A stretch of DNA of 64,000 nt from JBBRBB01 sp038206235 (GTDB lineage: Bacteria; Bacteroidota; Bacteroidia; Chitinophagales; Chitinophagaceae). Both the position numbers and the translations under genes were made by a program. The notes below the pieces were generated by a model that had not been told where the DNA came from, did not search any database, and worked only from the letters and a program-made list of their open reading frames with translations. Below are positions 1 to 8,266 of this stretch, piece after piece; the stretch's first letter is position 1, and each line of letters opens with the position of its first letter. The DNA is taken from the NCBI GenBank assembly GCA_038206235.1, contig JBBRBB010000017.1, forward strand, positions 1-64,000, read 5' to 3'.

Positions 1-714
1 GCTACCTCTTATAACTGGACAGTACCAGCAAGCTTTACAGTGCTTAGCAATACAGGAACGAGCATTACCGTGAGCATTCCTGCGGGACTTATTGTGTCAA
101 GTATTTCTGTAACCGCATCAAACACCTGCGGCACAAGCAAGGCGCAATCACTTAGCTTATATGGCAAGCCTTATGCTCCTGTAATTTCAGGCGCCACAAT
201 GGTTGCAGCTCAGCAGACTAATGTACCTTATTCTGTAACCAATTCAGTAGCAGGTCAAACATATACCTGGACAACGAGTGCAAACTCAATTAAGATACTG
301 TCGGGTCAAAACACTCCGAACATAACGGTTAAGTTTGGAAATATATCCGGTACTATCTATTGTCAAACCAGTAATGGATGTGGCAGTTCAACCAAGACAG
401 CTTATCCCGTAACGGTGGGTGGCGGAGGCAAAATGATTCAACAGTCTGGCAATAATACACCTGAAATATTTACGGTAAGTCCTAACCCCACACAGGGAAT
501 ATCTAAAGTAATATTCAGCGCTGTAAACGAAGGGAAATATTCAATTGAGCTTAGAGATATAGCGGGTAAGGTATTATTGGTGAAAGAAGGAACGGCATTT
601 ATTGGTGAGAATCAGGTTGATATTAATGTTGCCGGTTACGCAAATGGAATGTATTTCGTAAGCCTGATTAATGATGACGGAAGAAAAACCATTAAGTTAG
701 TGAAGGACAACTAA
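1..714 (+). CDS. Secreted protein with T9SS type A sorting domain (3' end only)
   Basis: The reading frame is open from base 1, so the start lies upstream of the window; 237 residues are visible. The visible part reads as repeated Ig/PKD-like beta domains, each with a cysteine in the form NTCGTS or SNGCGSS, as in large Bacteroidota adhesins or surface proteins. The last 80 or so residues form a Por secretion C-terminal domain: it starts at the motif VSPNPTQG, has a central segment ELRDIAGKVLL, and ends with GMYFVSLINDDGRKTIKLVK. Such domains direct export across the outer membrane by the type IX system and are then removed or anchored. The function of the missing N-terminal part cannot be told. 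A strong terminator follows. Confidence 0.85.
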   Translation, partial: ATSYNWTVPASFTVLSNTGTSITVSIPAGLIVSSISVTASNTCGTSKAQSLSLYGKPYAPVISGATMVAAQQTNVPYSVTNSVAGQTYTWTTSANSIKILSGQNTPNITVKFGNISGTIYCQTSNGCGSSTKTAYPVTVGGGGKMIQQSGNNTPEIFTVSPNPTQGISKVIFSAVNEGKYSIELRDIAGKVLLVKEGTAFIGENQVDINVAGYANGMYFVSLINDDGRKTIKLVKDN

Positions 715-740
715 TACATTTCAGTGCAATAAATTCATAA

Positions 741-771
741 ACCTGCGGGAATTTCTCCCGCAGGTTTTTTT
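741..771 (+). terminator. Rho-independent terminator
   Basis: A perfect 10-bp stem (741-750 pairs with 756-765) with a 5-nt loop is followed by a T run at 765-771. It lies 26 nt after the stop codon of the T9SS-secreted protein and should end its transcript. Confidence 0.9.
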
Positions 772-784
772 ATGTGTATCAGGC

Positions 785-1180
785 ATGTGTATCACGCTAT
801 AGGGTGCAAGTCCCGAATACGCTTTACAGTAGGGAGTATTAGCCAAGAGCAAGGGTGCAGCAGACGACTACGAACCTGAAGAAAGCAGGCGGCAAACATT
901 CGAGCCTACGAACAGAAACTGCATAAAAGGCGGGTTAATATGGGTGATGTTGCATAACAAACAAAAGCCCTATTGCTGTACAGAAGATTACCACGTAAAT
1001 GCAGGCTGCATGAACGGAAAGCGGATATACTTGCCCTGAGAGATCTGATAAAAAGCTGGGCAGAGATATGAAGTGAGGTTGTAGTATAGAAGAACTAAAG
1101 TTTGGCGATGTTCGTCTGCTGGAACTGAAACTGATAGCGAACTACAGCCGATGCTAACAACGTCCTGCCCCAATAACGCC
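785..1180 (+). mobile_element. Group II intron remnant (RNA domains I to about III, no intron protein)
   Basis: The segment carries sequence blocks typical of bacterial group II intron RNA in the right order: AGGGTGCAAGTCCC at 801-814, CTGAAGAAAGC near 878-888, AACAGAAACTGCATAAAAGG at 911-930, and GAGAGATCTGATA at 1038-1050. These match my memory of domain I through the start of domain IV. No reverse transcriptase/maturase frame follows, and I found no domain V hairpin before 1500, so the element cannot splice or move by itself. The 5' end sits just after the terminator hairpin at 741-771, a placement known for class C introns, but I do not assign the class. Both ends are estimates. A covariance-model search would settle it. 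Confidence 0.6.
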
Positions 1181-1260
1181 AAACCCCTTGTGTGTGCTGC
1201 CCTTAAATCAATCGGGGTTTCATTCGCAGTGCATTTTAAAAAATCTTTTATAGGAAAAAA

Positions 1261-1425
1261 TTAAGTAAGGGTCATAAAAAAATCAGTGATGTCTTTCGCT
1301 AATAAGTTGGGTTGCTCCATAGCTGCAAAGTGTCCACCAGCAGGCATTTGTGTCCAATGTTGAATATTGAACCCTTTTTCAATATAAGAACGGGGTGGGG
1401 TAGGTAATGATAAAGCATACTACCA
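1261..1425 (-). pseudogene. C-terminal fragment of an epoxide-hydrolase-like alpha/beta hydrolase
   Basis: Reading the minus strand towards a stop at 1261-1263 gives about 47 residues ending a typical alpha/beta-hydrolase fold protein: TPPRSYIEKGFNIQHWTQMP, then AGGHFAAMEQPNLLAKDI, then TDFFMTLT. The GGHF histidine matches the catalytic histidine of the epoxide hydrolase group, and HWT-MP-GGHFA is the usual C-terminal signature. Upstream the same frame soon meets a stop near 1425, and no N-terminal part, nucleophile or lid region is present. It is a remnant, probably left when the nearby elements inserted or deleted DNA. Confidence 0.6.
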
Positions 1426-1735
1426 GCAAAATGGCAATAAATCAATTTACCTTTTTCTATTTCTGATTTTGCTGCCTTGACTTGCTATTAGGGAGAAAGT
1501 ATCAACCTTGTTGTTTCTATTGGTTAAGTTTAAAAATTTTATTTTGCTTTTATATTCTTATCAGTTGACATTTATTTTTACAAGGATAAAAATTGTTGTT
1601 TAAAATTAGGAGATTATGCTTTTATTTTCTGTTTTTGTCATTATTTTTTTCTTGTACGGGCATAGCACTTCCTTTACATCCATCAACGTTGCCTGTACTG
1701 TTTGAGTAATGTGTTACACGGCCTGCATTTTTTTA
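1426..1735. other. AT-rich stretch without a recognised gene
   Basis: The sequence is strongly AT-rich. It probably contains the right-hand end of the IS91-like element, whose transposase stops at 1736, but I could not fix a terminus. I see no promoter, RNA or coding signal that I can support. Confidence 0.4.
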
Positions 1736-2946
1736 TCAGCCATCATCTGCCTGCTTCTCCACAGGATGCTGTGCACAGAGATAATATATCGTCAGCAGTT
1801 GCAAAGTTTCCTGTTTGCAGCATGGACACTGTTTAATATTTATGCCGTATCGTTCCATCATGCGCAACTCAAGCGGTATTTTTACCAACCCTTTATGCAG
1901 GGGCAGTTTCATTTTTTTAAGTACTTCATTTATGCGCCGGTGCCTGTTTCTGTTTGCCAGGTATCCGTATGTTCTTATTTTGGTAAATCTCTCAGGTAAT
2001 ATATGCTGTTCAAACCGGCGGATAAATTCACCTGCCTGCAGCGTCATCTCTTTTTGTTTACCCATCGGCATAATCTTTATACCCAAAAGTCACCGTATCA
2101 TCTTCATCATTAATACTGCTGATCCTATGATTGCTGATGGCGACCTTATGGGTATATCTGCCTAAGTATTCAATAACATTTTGCGGCCCGCCAAAAGGTG
2201 CTTTTGTATACAGCACCCAGTCTTTTTGATAGAGCATATTGAATAATGCAAATGTATCTGCGCCTGCTATCGGTATCACTGTTTTGTTTGCTATCAATTC
2301 TTTTAATGCCTGCAAAAATTTTGTTTTATAAACCATACTCATTGCTTTTAAAGGGAACAAGAAACGATACGTGTTTTTCTTAGCATCTTTCCAATTCTTA
2401 GCATCTGTGATTCCACCACCACTTACAATCGAGTGGATGTGCGGATGAAAACTGAGTTGCTGTCCCCACGTATGCAATACGCTGAAGATGCCCGGCACGG
2501 CTCCCAGGTATTTTTCATCTTTAGCAAAACTGAGCAGCGTTTGGGTAGAGGCATCGAACAATAGTTTATATAAAACTTTGCGGTGCCCCAGCACCAAACT
2601 GTTCAATTCATGCGGCAGCGTAAATACTACATGATAATATTTTACCGGAAGCAGTTCCTGCATACGTGCTTCTATCCACTCATCTTTTTTAATACTTCCG
2701 CATTGTGGACAATGCCTGTCACGGTCCCGCACCTGCGGGATGATATTGATATTTTATCTCACCACACTCATCATTGCTGCAACGGTACACATGATAACCT
2801 AATGCAGCAGTACGGCATACTTTTAAACGGTGTAATACTTTTTGCACATGAAGATTTGCCGAAGCATCCGGTAATGAATGATGCTTTAGTAATACCTGCT
2901 GTACTGTAAGCCTTTGGCATTGTGTATGACAACATGGTAACATCAT
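1736..2946 (-). pseudogene. IS91-family transposase, frameshifted into three pieces
   Basis: Three consecutive minus-strand frames together make one IS91 (HUH, rolling-circle) transposase of about 400 residues. Piece one (2946-2719) is the N-terminal zinc-binding region, with CRTAALGYHVYRC. Piece two (2732-2058) begins at the cysteine pair RDRHCPQCG and contains the Y2-type core, with the HUH motif HPHIHSIVSGGG and, further on, YLGRYTHKVAISNHR. Piece three (2086-1736) is the C-terminal helical part with FIRRFEQHILPERF and a terminal cysteine pair CPCC. The frame changes lie near 2720-2745 and near 2060-2075. The element cannot make a full transposase. No remaining part looks separately functional. 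Confidence 0.9.
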
Positions 2947-2994
2947 TTTGAAGGGTTTGTTATTTCGATGATGTTCCCTTATTGTTTTGTCCGT

Positions 2995-3352
2995 TCACCT
3001 TAGTATGTCATACGGATTAACGACAGCTTGTATGCGCTTTGAACTAAGGTGCATATAACAACGCATTGTGGTTTGCAGTGTGGTATGACCAAGCAGTTCC
3101 TTGACTGTATGCAAGTCCGTGCCATTGTCAACTAAATGCGTGGCAAAACTATGGCGCAGAGTATGTACTGTAATATTGTTTGCTTCCAAGACCAATTTGT
3201 GCCAGTGTTTTTTGAAGGGTGTGCTGTATGTTTCGCACACTCATCTTTCTGCCGCAATGGCTGCCATTAAACAGGTATTCTTTGGGTTTATAAATGAGAT
3301 AATAAGCCCTCAGTTCCAGTAATACCTGCTGCGATAAAACAGTAAAACGATC
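2995..3352 (-). pseudogene. Tyrosine recombinase, catalytic C-terminal half (frameshifted)
   Basis: The minus strand encodes the C-terminal catalytic part of a Xer/integrase-like tyrosine recombinase. From 3350 it reads GKGSKDRFTVLSQQVLLELR, the beta-hairpin with the conserved lysine. After a frame change near 3185 it continues HTLRHSFATHLVDNG (box II His and Arg), then LLGHTTLQTTMRCYMH, which holds the third-box histidine and the nucleophilic tyrosine. The box I arginine region is missing: the gene breaks off at about 3352, where the invading ISNCY-like sequence begins. The N-terminal half is at 4309-4595. Confidence 0.85.
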
Positions 3353-3354
3353 TT

Positions 3355-4299
3355 TTGACCCTTTACCCCAAGCTTAATGAAAAAGTTTTTTGCTTGCTGG
3401 AGAAGCAGATTTGCAAAGACAAAAAAAAGACTGGTCGTAAAGGCATGGATTTATGGCATGTACTGATATTGGCAGTAGTTCGTCATACACTTGGTACCAA
3501 CTGGGATCGCTTAGAACATTTAGCCAATTATGATCAATTAGTAAGAGAGATAATGGGTGTACACGCCACTGCATTTATTGAAAAAGATAAAATTGAATTT
3601 GCTTACCAAAGTATATTAGATAATGTGCAGTTAATTGATGAACAATTGTTGCAACAAATTAATCTGCTTATTGTAGAAGCAGGACATTCATTACTTAAAA
3701 AAAAGAACAGCAAGAACTTAGGCTCAAAACCGATAGTTATGTTTTAGAGACCAATCGGGCATTTTCCAACCGACCTGAATTTGTTATGGGACAGTACACG
3801 AAAATGTTTGGACACAATTGAAAGGCTGCAAAAAGAAATACATCTTACGGGCTGGCGAAAAATTAAACATATTCGTAAAACCATCAAAAGTATTTTCCGG
3901 GCTACATCTCACCAGGTGTTCAAAGGCAAAAAAGAAGCGCCTAAAAAGCAAAGTGTAAAAACATATTTGCAACACACCGAAGCATTAGTGCATCGCTGCC
4001 AGGTCATACTGGAGCATAATGTTGCTGTAGCAGCCAGCCCGGCTGCATTGCTGGCCCTGATTGACTTACAACGCTATAAAGACTACGCTGTAAAGATGAT
4101 TGATTTAACCCGGCGCCGTTTGATACAAGAGGAAGTAATACCGGCTGGTGAAAAAATTTATTCCATATTTGAACCGCACACAGAGTGGATCACTAAAGGC
4201 AAGTTAAGCAGGAAAGCAGAGTTAGGTCATCTGTTGCTCATCACTACCGATGAGCAGCATTTTTTAAAAAAAAGGCGTTTTCTTGCAGACACTAAATAA
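3355..4299 (+). pseudogene. ISNCY (IS1202-like) transposase remnant, inserted in the recombinase
   Basis: Plus-strand frames resemble ISNCY-family transposases: an N-terminal part with LEKQICKDKKKTGRKGMDLW and LANYDQLVREIMGVHA, a central part TDSYVLETN then HFPTDLNLLWDSTRKCLD, and FEPHTEWITKGKL near the end. At least two frameshifts separate these, one in the A-rich tract at 3695-3715 and one near 3755-3765. The gene is also cut off soon after FEPHTEWI, so the later catalytic acidic residues are gone. Both edges abut the two halves of the tyrosine recombinase, showing that this sequence came after it. I see no terminal inverted repeats at the edges. Confidence 0.75.
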
Positions 4300-4308
4300 C
4301 AGTGGATA

Positions 4309-4595
4309 TTACATAGCTTGCTTTAATACATGACGAAAGAAAAAAGAAATGCTTTGTGCAGCCATCTTACACTTTACCCGGCTGCATCCAAGTGTTTTTG
4401 ACAGATACAATAAATATTGCATCACCATATCTTCTGTAAAATCTGCGGGATTTACATCAGCATAATAAACAAAGAGATAACGCAACTCAGAAAGATAATT
4501 GCGAATGGTGGTAGCACTGTAATGTCCAAGAGATAAATACTGGCTGGCTTTTTCCAATGCTGCAATAGCTTGCAGACTTAAAGTTTTTTTTCCAT
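4309..4595 (-). pseudogene. Tyrosine recombinase, N-terminal SAM-like half
   Basis: The frame from 4557 to 4309 encodes the core-binding domain typical of XerC/D-like recombinases: SATTIRNYLSELRYLFVYY and FTEDMVMQYLLYLSK, ending at FFFRHVLKQA where the inserted sequence begins. The likely original start is the ATG at 4593-4595. It is followed by eight A residues, and nine would put the start in frame with the rest (MEKK then TLSLQAIAALEKAS), so a one-base loss in the homopolymer has also disabled the start. The catalytic half is at 2995-3352. Confidence 0.75.
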
Positions 4596-4886
4596 GATCT
4601 TATAGTTTTAAAAAATTAAAAAATAAACTACAAGATAGGAAGTAAAAAACTCATCGCCTATATAGGCGATGTTGGTTCAACTTCTAAATATACGCAACTC
4701 TTTCAAACAATACTTGCGGCAATGCAACCACAAGTAGCGGCATTTGCGCAACTAAAGTGCAAGAGTGCAATGCAACGGAAGTTTAATAGTACCAATACAG
4801 GTGGGGTACATAATATTACATCTCAAACTTTTTTTGTCCGGCATTATTTCCCTTAATGCGATATATTAAAAAGTAATTATCAAGTT
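4596..4886. other. Intergenic stretch between the element and the peptidase gene
   Basis: No coding frame is convincing here. The only clear structure is the 18-bp palindrome at 4653-4670. The remainder is a mix of short CAA/GCAA-rich words, without a hairpin and T run that would serve as a terminator for the peptidase gene ending at 4887. Confidence 0.5.
4653..4670. repeat. Perfect 18-bp palindrome
   Basis: ATCGCCTATATAGGCGAT reads identically on both strands (9-bp arms, no loop). It lies 58 nt upstream of the recombinase start. It may be a recognition site or part of an end of the IS91-like element; on the minus strand it is preceded by GAAC, one of the tetranucleotides associated with IS91 insertion. 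Confidence 0.7.
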
Positions 4887-7118
4887 TTACTTTATCCCTG
4901 CTGCCTTCACCAAATAATTGCTCAACTTATTTATGGCTTCAGCAGCAAGAATAATTTGCTCCTGCGCCTGTTTCCAGTTGCGCTGCTCTATTGCTTCACG
5001 AATGCCGGGTAATGTTTTTACTCCATAGCCTGTATAAAATCCCGGTGCGTAGATGGCATGTTTGTACCAGCTTCTTTTTGGTAACCCATTTACAAGTAAT
5101 AATTGCTGTTCAGCATGGTACAATATTTTATTCAACGCATCATGATTGCTCTGTGTGCTATCAGCCTTGTGCCATACACTATTTAATGTATCGGTATTTT
5201 TTTGTAAAGATGTTAGTGCATTTTGCAAAGGAGAAAAATCAATATAGGGCACTTCATCTTTTTGCTTTGGCGCATGAATTCTTTGGGCAGTATCTTCTGC
5301 AAGGGAATAATTATTTGCTTTGATGATGTCATTTTCAAGTCTTGTAATTTCTCGCATATCATTTGTCATGGTTATTAATTCGGTTGCATAACCATTAATT
5401 GTTTTGTACAAATCCCTAAAATCAAAAGGCAAGACATCAGCATCAGCCATACGTAAAGCTGCATGACCGGCGGTTTTAGACAGCGCCACTCCGTACACAA
5501 ATGACGGGTCTTTGAAACGGCGGTAATCATCATACGAATCGAAAATGGAATGATATTCTCCGCCATTATCTTCACCACCAAAACCAAGATTAAGTGCAGG
5601 CACGCCAAGATGCTGGAAAAATGGAGAATAATCAGAACCTGAACCTAACGCTCCTAATTCCAATTCATTCTTTGCCATCGCCTCTTTTTTATTTTTTGCT
5701 GAAGAAGCATCTGTTATTTTTTTTGATTTTAATCTTTGCAGCACACTCACATTTGTTTGCGGGTCGTTTACATCTCTTGCCACTTCTGTCATCAGGGTTT
5801 GCAAAGCGTGTGAGCCTGCTGCAAAAAGAAAGCCTCTTCCATTTGCATCTGAATTAATATACACTACACATTTTTGCTTCAACTCATCGCCATGGTCCTC
5901 TGCAAATTCTGTTGAGCCAAGTAATCCGGGTTCTTCACCATCCCATGAACAATACACCAATGTGCGTTTTGGTCTCCATCCTGTTTTCACTAATTCACCA
6001 ATTGATTTTGCTTCTTCAAGCAAAGCAGCCTGACCGCTAATAGGATCACTAGCGCCATTCACCCATGCATCGTGATGGTTACCGCGTATCACCCATTCAT
6101 CAGGCTCCTGAGAACCTTTGAGCATCGCAATTACATCGTAGCAATTCACTATATTCCAGTTGCATTCCATTTTCAAATGCACTTTTGTTTTGCCCGGCCC
6201 TACATGGTATGTAATAGGCAAAGCGCCACGCCATTCATCTGGAGCAACAGGCCCTTCAAGCGCTGCAAGTAAGGGTTGTGCATCATGATAACTGATTGGC
6301 AGCACAGGTATCTTTAATAAATTGGCAGCTTCATTATGGCTTGAAATTCGTTTGGCATTTTCTGTTGCACCAACATTTGGAGTTAAAGGGTCGCCGGGAT
6401 AAATCATCATATCCATTACGCTTCCGCGCTGCACGCCATATTCATTTTTATATGCGCCCTGCGGATACACATCGCCCTGGTAATATCCATCATCTTTGGG
6501 GTCAGAATAAATAATGCATCCGATAGCGCCGTGTTCCTGTGCTACTTTAGGCTTTATGCCGCGCCAGCTATTGCCATATTTTGCAATCACAATTTTTCCT
6601 TTCACATCAATGCCCATGCGTTCAAGCATTTCATAATCATCGGGCAAACCATAATTCGCAAAAACAAGTTCCCCTGTTACATCTCCATCTGCGCTCCATG
6701 CATTGTAAGTTGGCAATTGATTTTCCTGATTGCTGGTTGCATCTTCTTTTAATGGTGGCTCTTTCAGTAATGCAGTATAAACCGCGGGTGAAGTCATTTC
6801 CAACAATCTTGTTTTGGGTGTTGGAAATAAAACATGATACGTATCTATACGAGCATCCCATCCCCAGCTTTTGTACTTATTATAAATATTTTCTGCCACT
6901 TCTTTACTGCCGGGTGAACCCAAATGATGCGGCCTCGCCGATAATTCTTTTATGGTGCTTCCAATATTTTCACCACTAAGGTTTGCATCGAATTTTTGCT
7001 CGAGTGCAAATTGTTGCTGCGCTGAATTGCCTGTAAACCCTGTGATGGATTTAGTTTGTGCATTAGTTATAAAAGGGATAACACAGATTATCAACCTTAA
7101 CACAATTACTTTTTTCAT
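4887..7118 (-). CDS. M28 metallopeptidase with transferrin-receptor-like dimerisation domain (PSMA-like)
   Basis: A secreted zinc exopeptidase of 743 residues, in length and layout like glutamate carboxypeptidase II. Residues 1-20 are a signal peptide ending FITNA. A PA domain covers about 140-310. The M28 core follows with all five metal ligands in order: His349 in NHHDAW, Asp358 in ASDPISG, Glu395-Glu396 in DGEEPG, Asp424 in NSDANG, and His523 in EYHSIFD. The last 160 residues match the helical transferrin-receptor dimerisation domain. It probably removes C-terminal amino acids from small peptides in the periplasm or outside the cell. It is transcribed alone towards the decayed mobile region. 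Confidence 0.93.
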   Translation of the reverse strand: MKKVIVLRLIICVIPFITNAQTKSITGFTGNSAQQQFALEQKFDANLSGENIGSTIKELSARPHHLGSPGSKEVAENIYNKYKSWGWDARIDTYHVLFPTPKTRLLEMTSPAVYTALLKEPPLKEDATSNQENQLPTYNAWSADGDVTGELVFANYGLPDDYEMLERMGIDVKGKIVIAKYGNSWRGIKPKVAQEHGAIGCIIYSDPKDDGYYQGDVYPQGAYKNEYGVQRGSVMDMMIYPGDPLTPNVGATENAKRISSHNEAANLLKIPVLPISYHDAQPLLAALEGPVAPDEWRGALPITYHVGPGKTKVHLKMECNWNIVNCYDVIAMLKGSQEPDEWVIRGNHHDAWVNGASDPISGQAALLEEAKSIGELVKTGWRPKRTLVYCSWDGEEPGLLGSTEFAEDHGDELKQKCVVYINSDANGRGFLFAAGSHALQTLMTEVARDVNDPQTNVSVLQRLKSKKITDASSAKNKKEAMAKNELELGALGSGSDYSPFFQHLGVPALNLGFGGEDNGGEYHSIFDSYDDYRRFKDPSFVYGVALSKTAGHAALRMADADVLPFDFRDLYKTINGYATELITMTNDMREITRLENDIIKANNYSLAEDTAQRIHAPKQKDEVPYIDFSPLQNALTSLQKNTDTLNSVWHKADSTQSNHDALNKILYHAEQQLLLVNGLPKRSWYKHAIYAPGFYTGYGVKTLPGIREAIEQRNWKQAQEQIILAAEAINKLSNYLVKAAGIK

Positions 7119-7242
7119 ACGATTCTTTTGATGAAGGTATTAAGAAAAAAGAATTCTTTTCTTCCTGAATGGTTTCACGAATTTTAATGTTGTGTTGCAA
7201 TCATCTTAACCAAACTCAAACAATTATTTATATTTTTACAGT

Positions 7243-7481
7243 ATGGAAACTTTAATTGTGCAATCAAAAGACAAAGCCACTTCTAAACTTCTTCAGCAAT
7301 TATTGAAAGAAATGAAGGTGTAAAAAATGTTTCAGTTTTATCGTTGGGCGAAAAAGAACATATAGCTCTGGCTATCGCTATACAAAAAGGAAAAACCGGA
7401 AAATATACAGATACAGATAAATTTTTAAACAAACTAAAACAAAGTGAAGGTTTCCCTAATACTCATTTGCTTAATTGCTAA
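7243..7481 (+). pseudogene. Small antitoxin-like gene, frameshifted
   Basis: An ATG at 7243 opens a frame starting METLIVQSKDKATSKLLQQL that stops after 26 codons at 7323. A second frame resumes at about 7326 with NVSVLSLGEKEHIALAI and runs to a stop at 7481. Joined, they would make a protein of about 78 residues resembling the small proteins of Bacteroidota that begin METL(V/I)(I/V)Q and often pair with RelE-like toxins. No toxin gene follows: the next gene encodes an unrelated exported protein. A single-base change around 7318-7327 explains the break. The family assignment is tentative. Confidence 0.5.
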
Positions 7482-7505
7482 ATTCCTTTACCTTGTGCAG
7501 TGTTA

Positions 7506-8054
7506 ATGAAAAAGCTCGCAGCCATATCGTTTCTTACCTTATTTGTATTCAATATTATCGGCTACAGAATATTGGCAGATTATGCTCAAAAGCAATCTGA
7601 TATTGCATTAGAAGCTCAGCTTGACAAAGGGCAATACAGTGACGACGAATTAATAACGGTAAAAGTTCCTGTTAATCTTCCCTATCAAACCAACTGGAAT
7701 AATTTTGAGAGAACAGATGGTGAAATAAACATACACGGGGAAACATACAAATATGTAAAGCGTAAAGTATATAACGATACGCTTATTTTACTCTGCATTC
7801 GTCATTATGAAAAAACAGAAATTCAGCAAAAGGCAAATGATTATTTCGGAAATGTAAACGGGCTTCCTGCAAACAACGACAACAATAAAAAAGCGGAGAT
7901 ATTCAGGCAGTTGACAAACGATTATGAAATAAACGAACAGGCAAAAAATTTGTTCTCACAAAAAAATAATATCTCTTATAATTTGGCTGCAGCTATCATT
8001 TGCAGTCATCAATATCTTCCCTGCGGCGAACAACCACCAGACTGCCTGCTTTAA
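7506..8054 (+). CDS. Exported hypothetical protein
   Basis: A protein of 182 residues starting at the ATG at 7506; an in-frame GTG two codons earlier is less likely. The N-terminus MKKLAAISFLTLFVFNIIGY is a hydrophobic signal or anchor. The rest is polar, with TVKVPVNLPYQTNWNNFERT, GEINIHGETYKYVKRKV and DTLILLCIRHYEK, and a C-terminus with CGEQPPDC. Proteins of this appearance occur in Bacteroidota, often beside TonB-dependent receptors, as small exported proteins of unknown role; no receptor is adjacent here. I do not recognise a catalytic motif. A near-consensus -7 element, TACCTTGT, lies just before the start. Confidence 0.7.
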   Translation: MKKLAAISFLTLFVFNIIGYRILADYAQKQSDIALEAQLDKGQYSDDELITVKVPVNLPYQTNWNNFERTDGEINIHGETYKYVKRKVYNDTLILLCIRHYEKTEIQQKANDYFGNVNGLPANNDNNKKAEIFRQLTNDYEINEQAKNLFSQKNNISYNLAAAIICSHQYLPCGEQPPDCLL

Positions 8055-8266
8055 CTTTCTCATCATTTCATTACTATAAGCAATCATGCTTATAAATAAT
8101 TTCATCTTATTTTTTATTCAATAAAAAAGGTTTTTATGTGCAGGGTTACTGTTGCCTACTCTTGCATCATGTGCAGATAATAAGATGTTATAAAGTGATG
8201 CAACTTTTTATGTACCGGTCTCAAAATAGTTTTTCACATTTTACTTTTATCCTTTTAAAAATTGTT

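Larger units (their letters stand above)
1736..4670 (-). mobile_element. Degenerate IS91-like element with a tyrosine recombinase gene, invaded by a second IS
   Basis: On the minus strand a tyrosine recombinase (from 4595) is followed after 48 nt by an IS91-family HUH transposase (2946 to 1736), a pairing seen in some IS91-like elements. The recombinase is split by a plus-strand ISNCY-like transposase remnant (3355-4299), and its middle is deleted. All three genes are frameshifted. A perfect 18-bp palindrome at 4653-4670 lies upstream of the recombinase and may belong to the element's end, so I placed the boundary there. IS91 elements have no terminal inverted repeats or target duplications, so the boundaries are inferred. 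Confidence 0.6.

Noticed and set aside
988..1182. 64-codon minus-strand frame in the intron remnant
   Set aside because: It overlaps intron RNA blocks and shows no similarity to a maturase or any known protein.
1426..1560. Second hydrolase-like or sensor frame on the minus strand
   Set aside because: A short alternative frame (KSEIEKGKLIYCHFAG) looks coding but could not be tied to a family and overlaps the hydrolase remnant.
6581..6979. 132-codon plus-strand frame
   Set aside because: It lies on the opposite strand inside the M28 peptidase gene, which has full motif support; the frame has no recognisable features.
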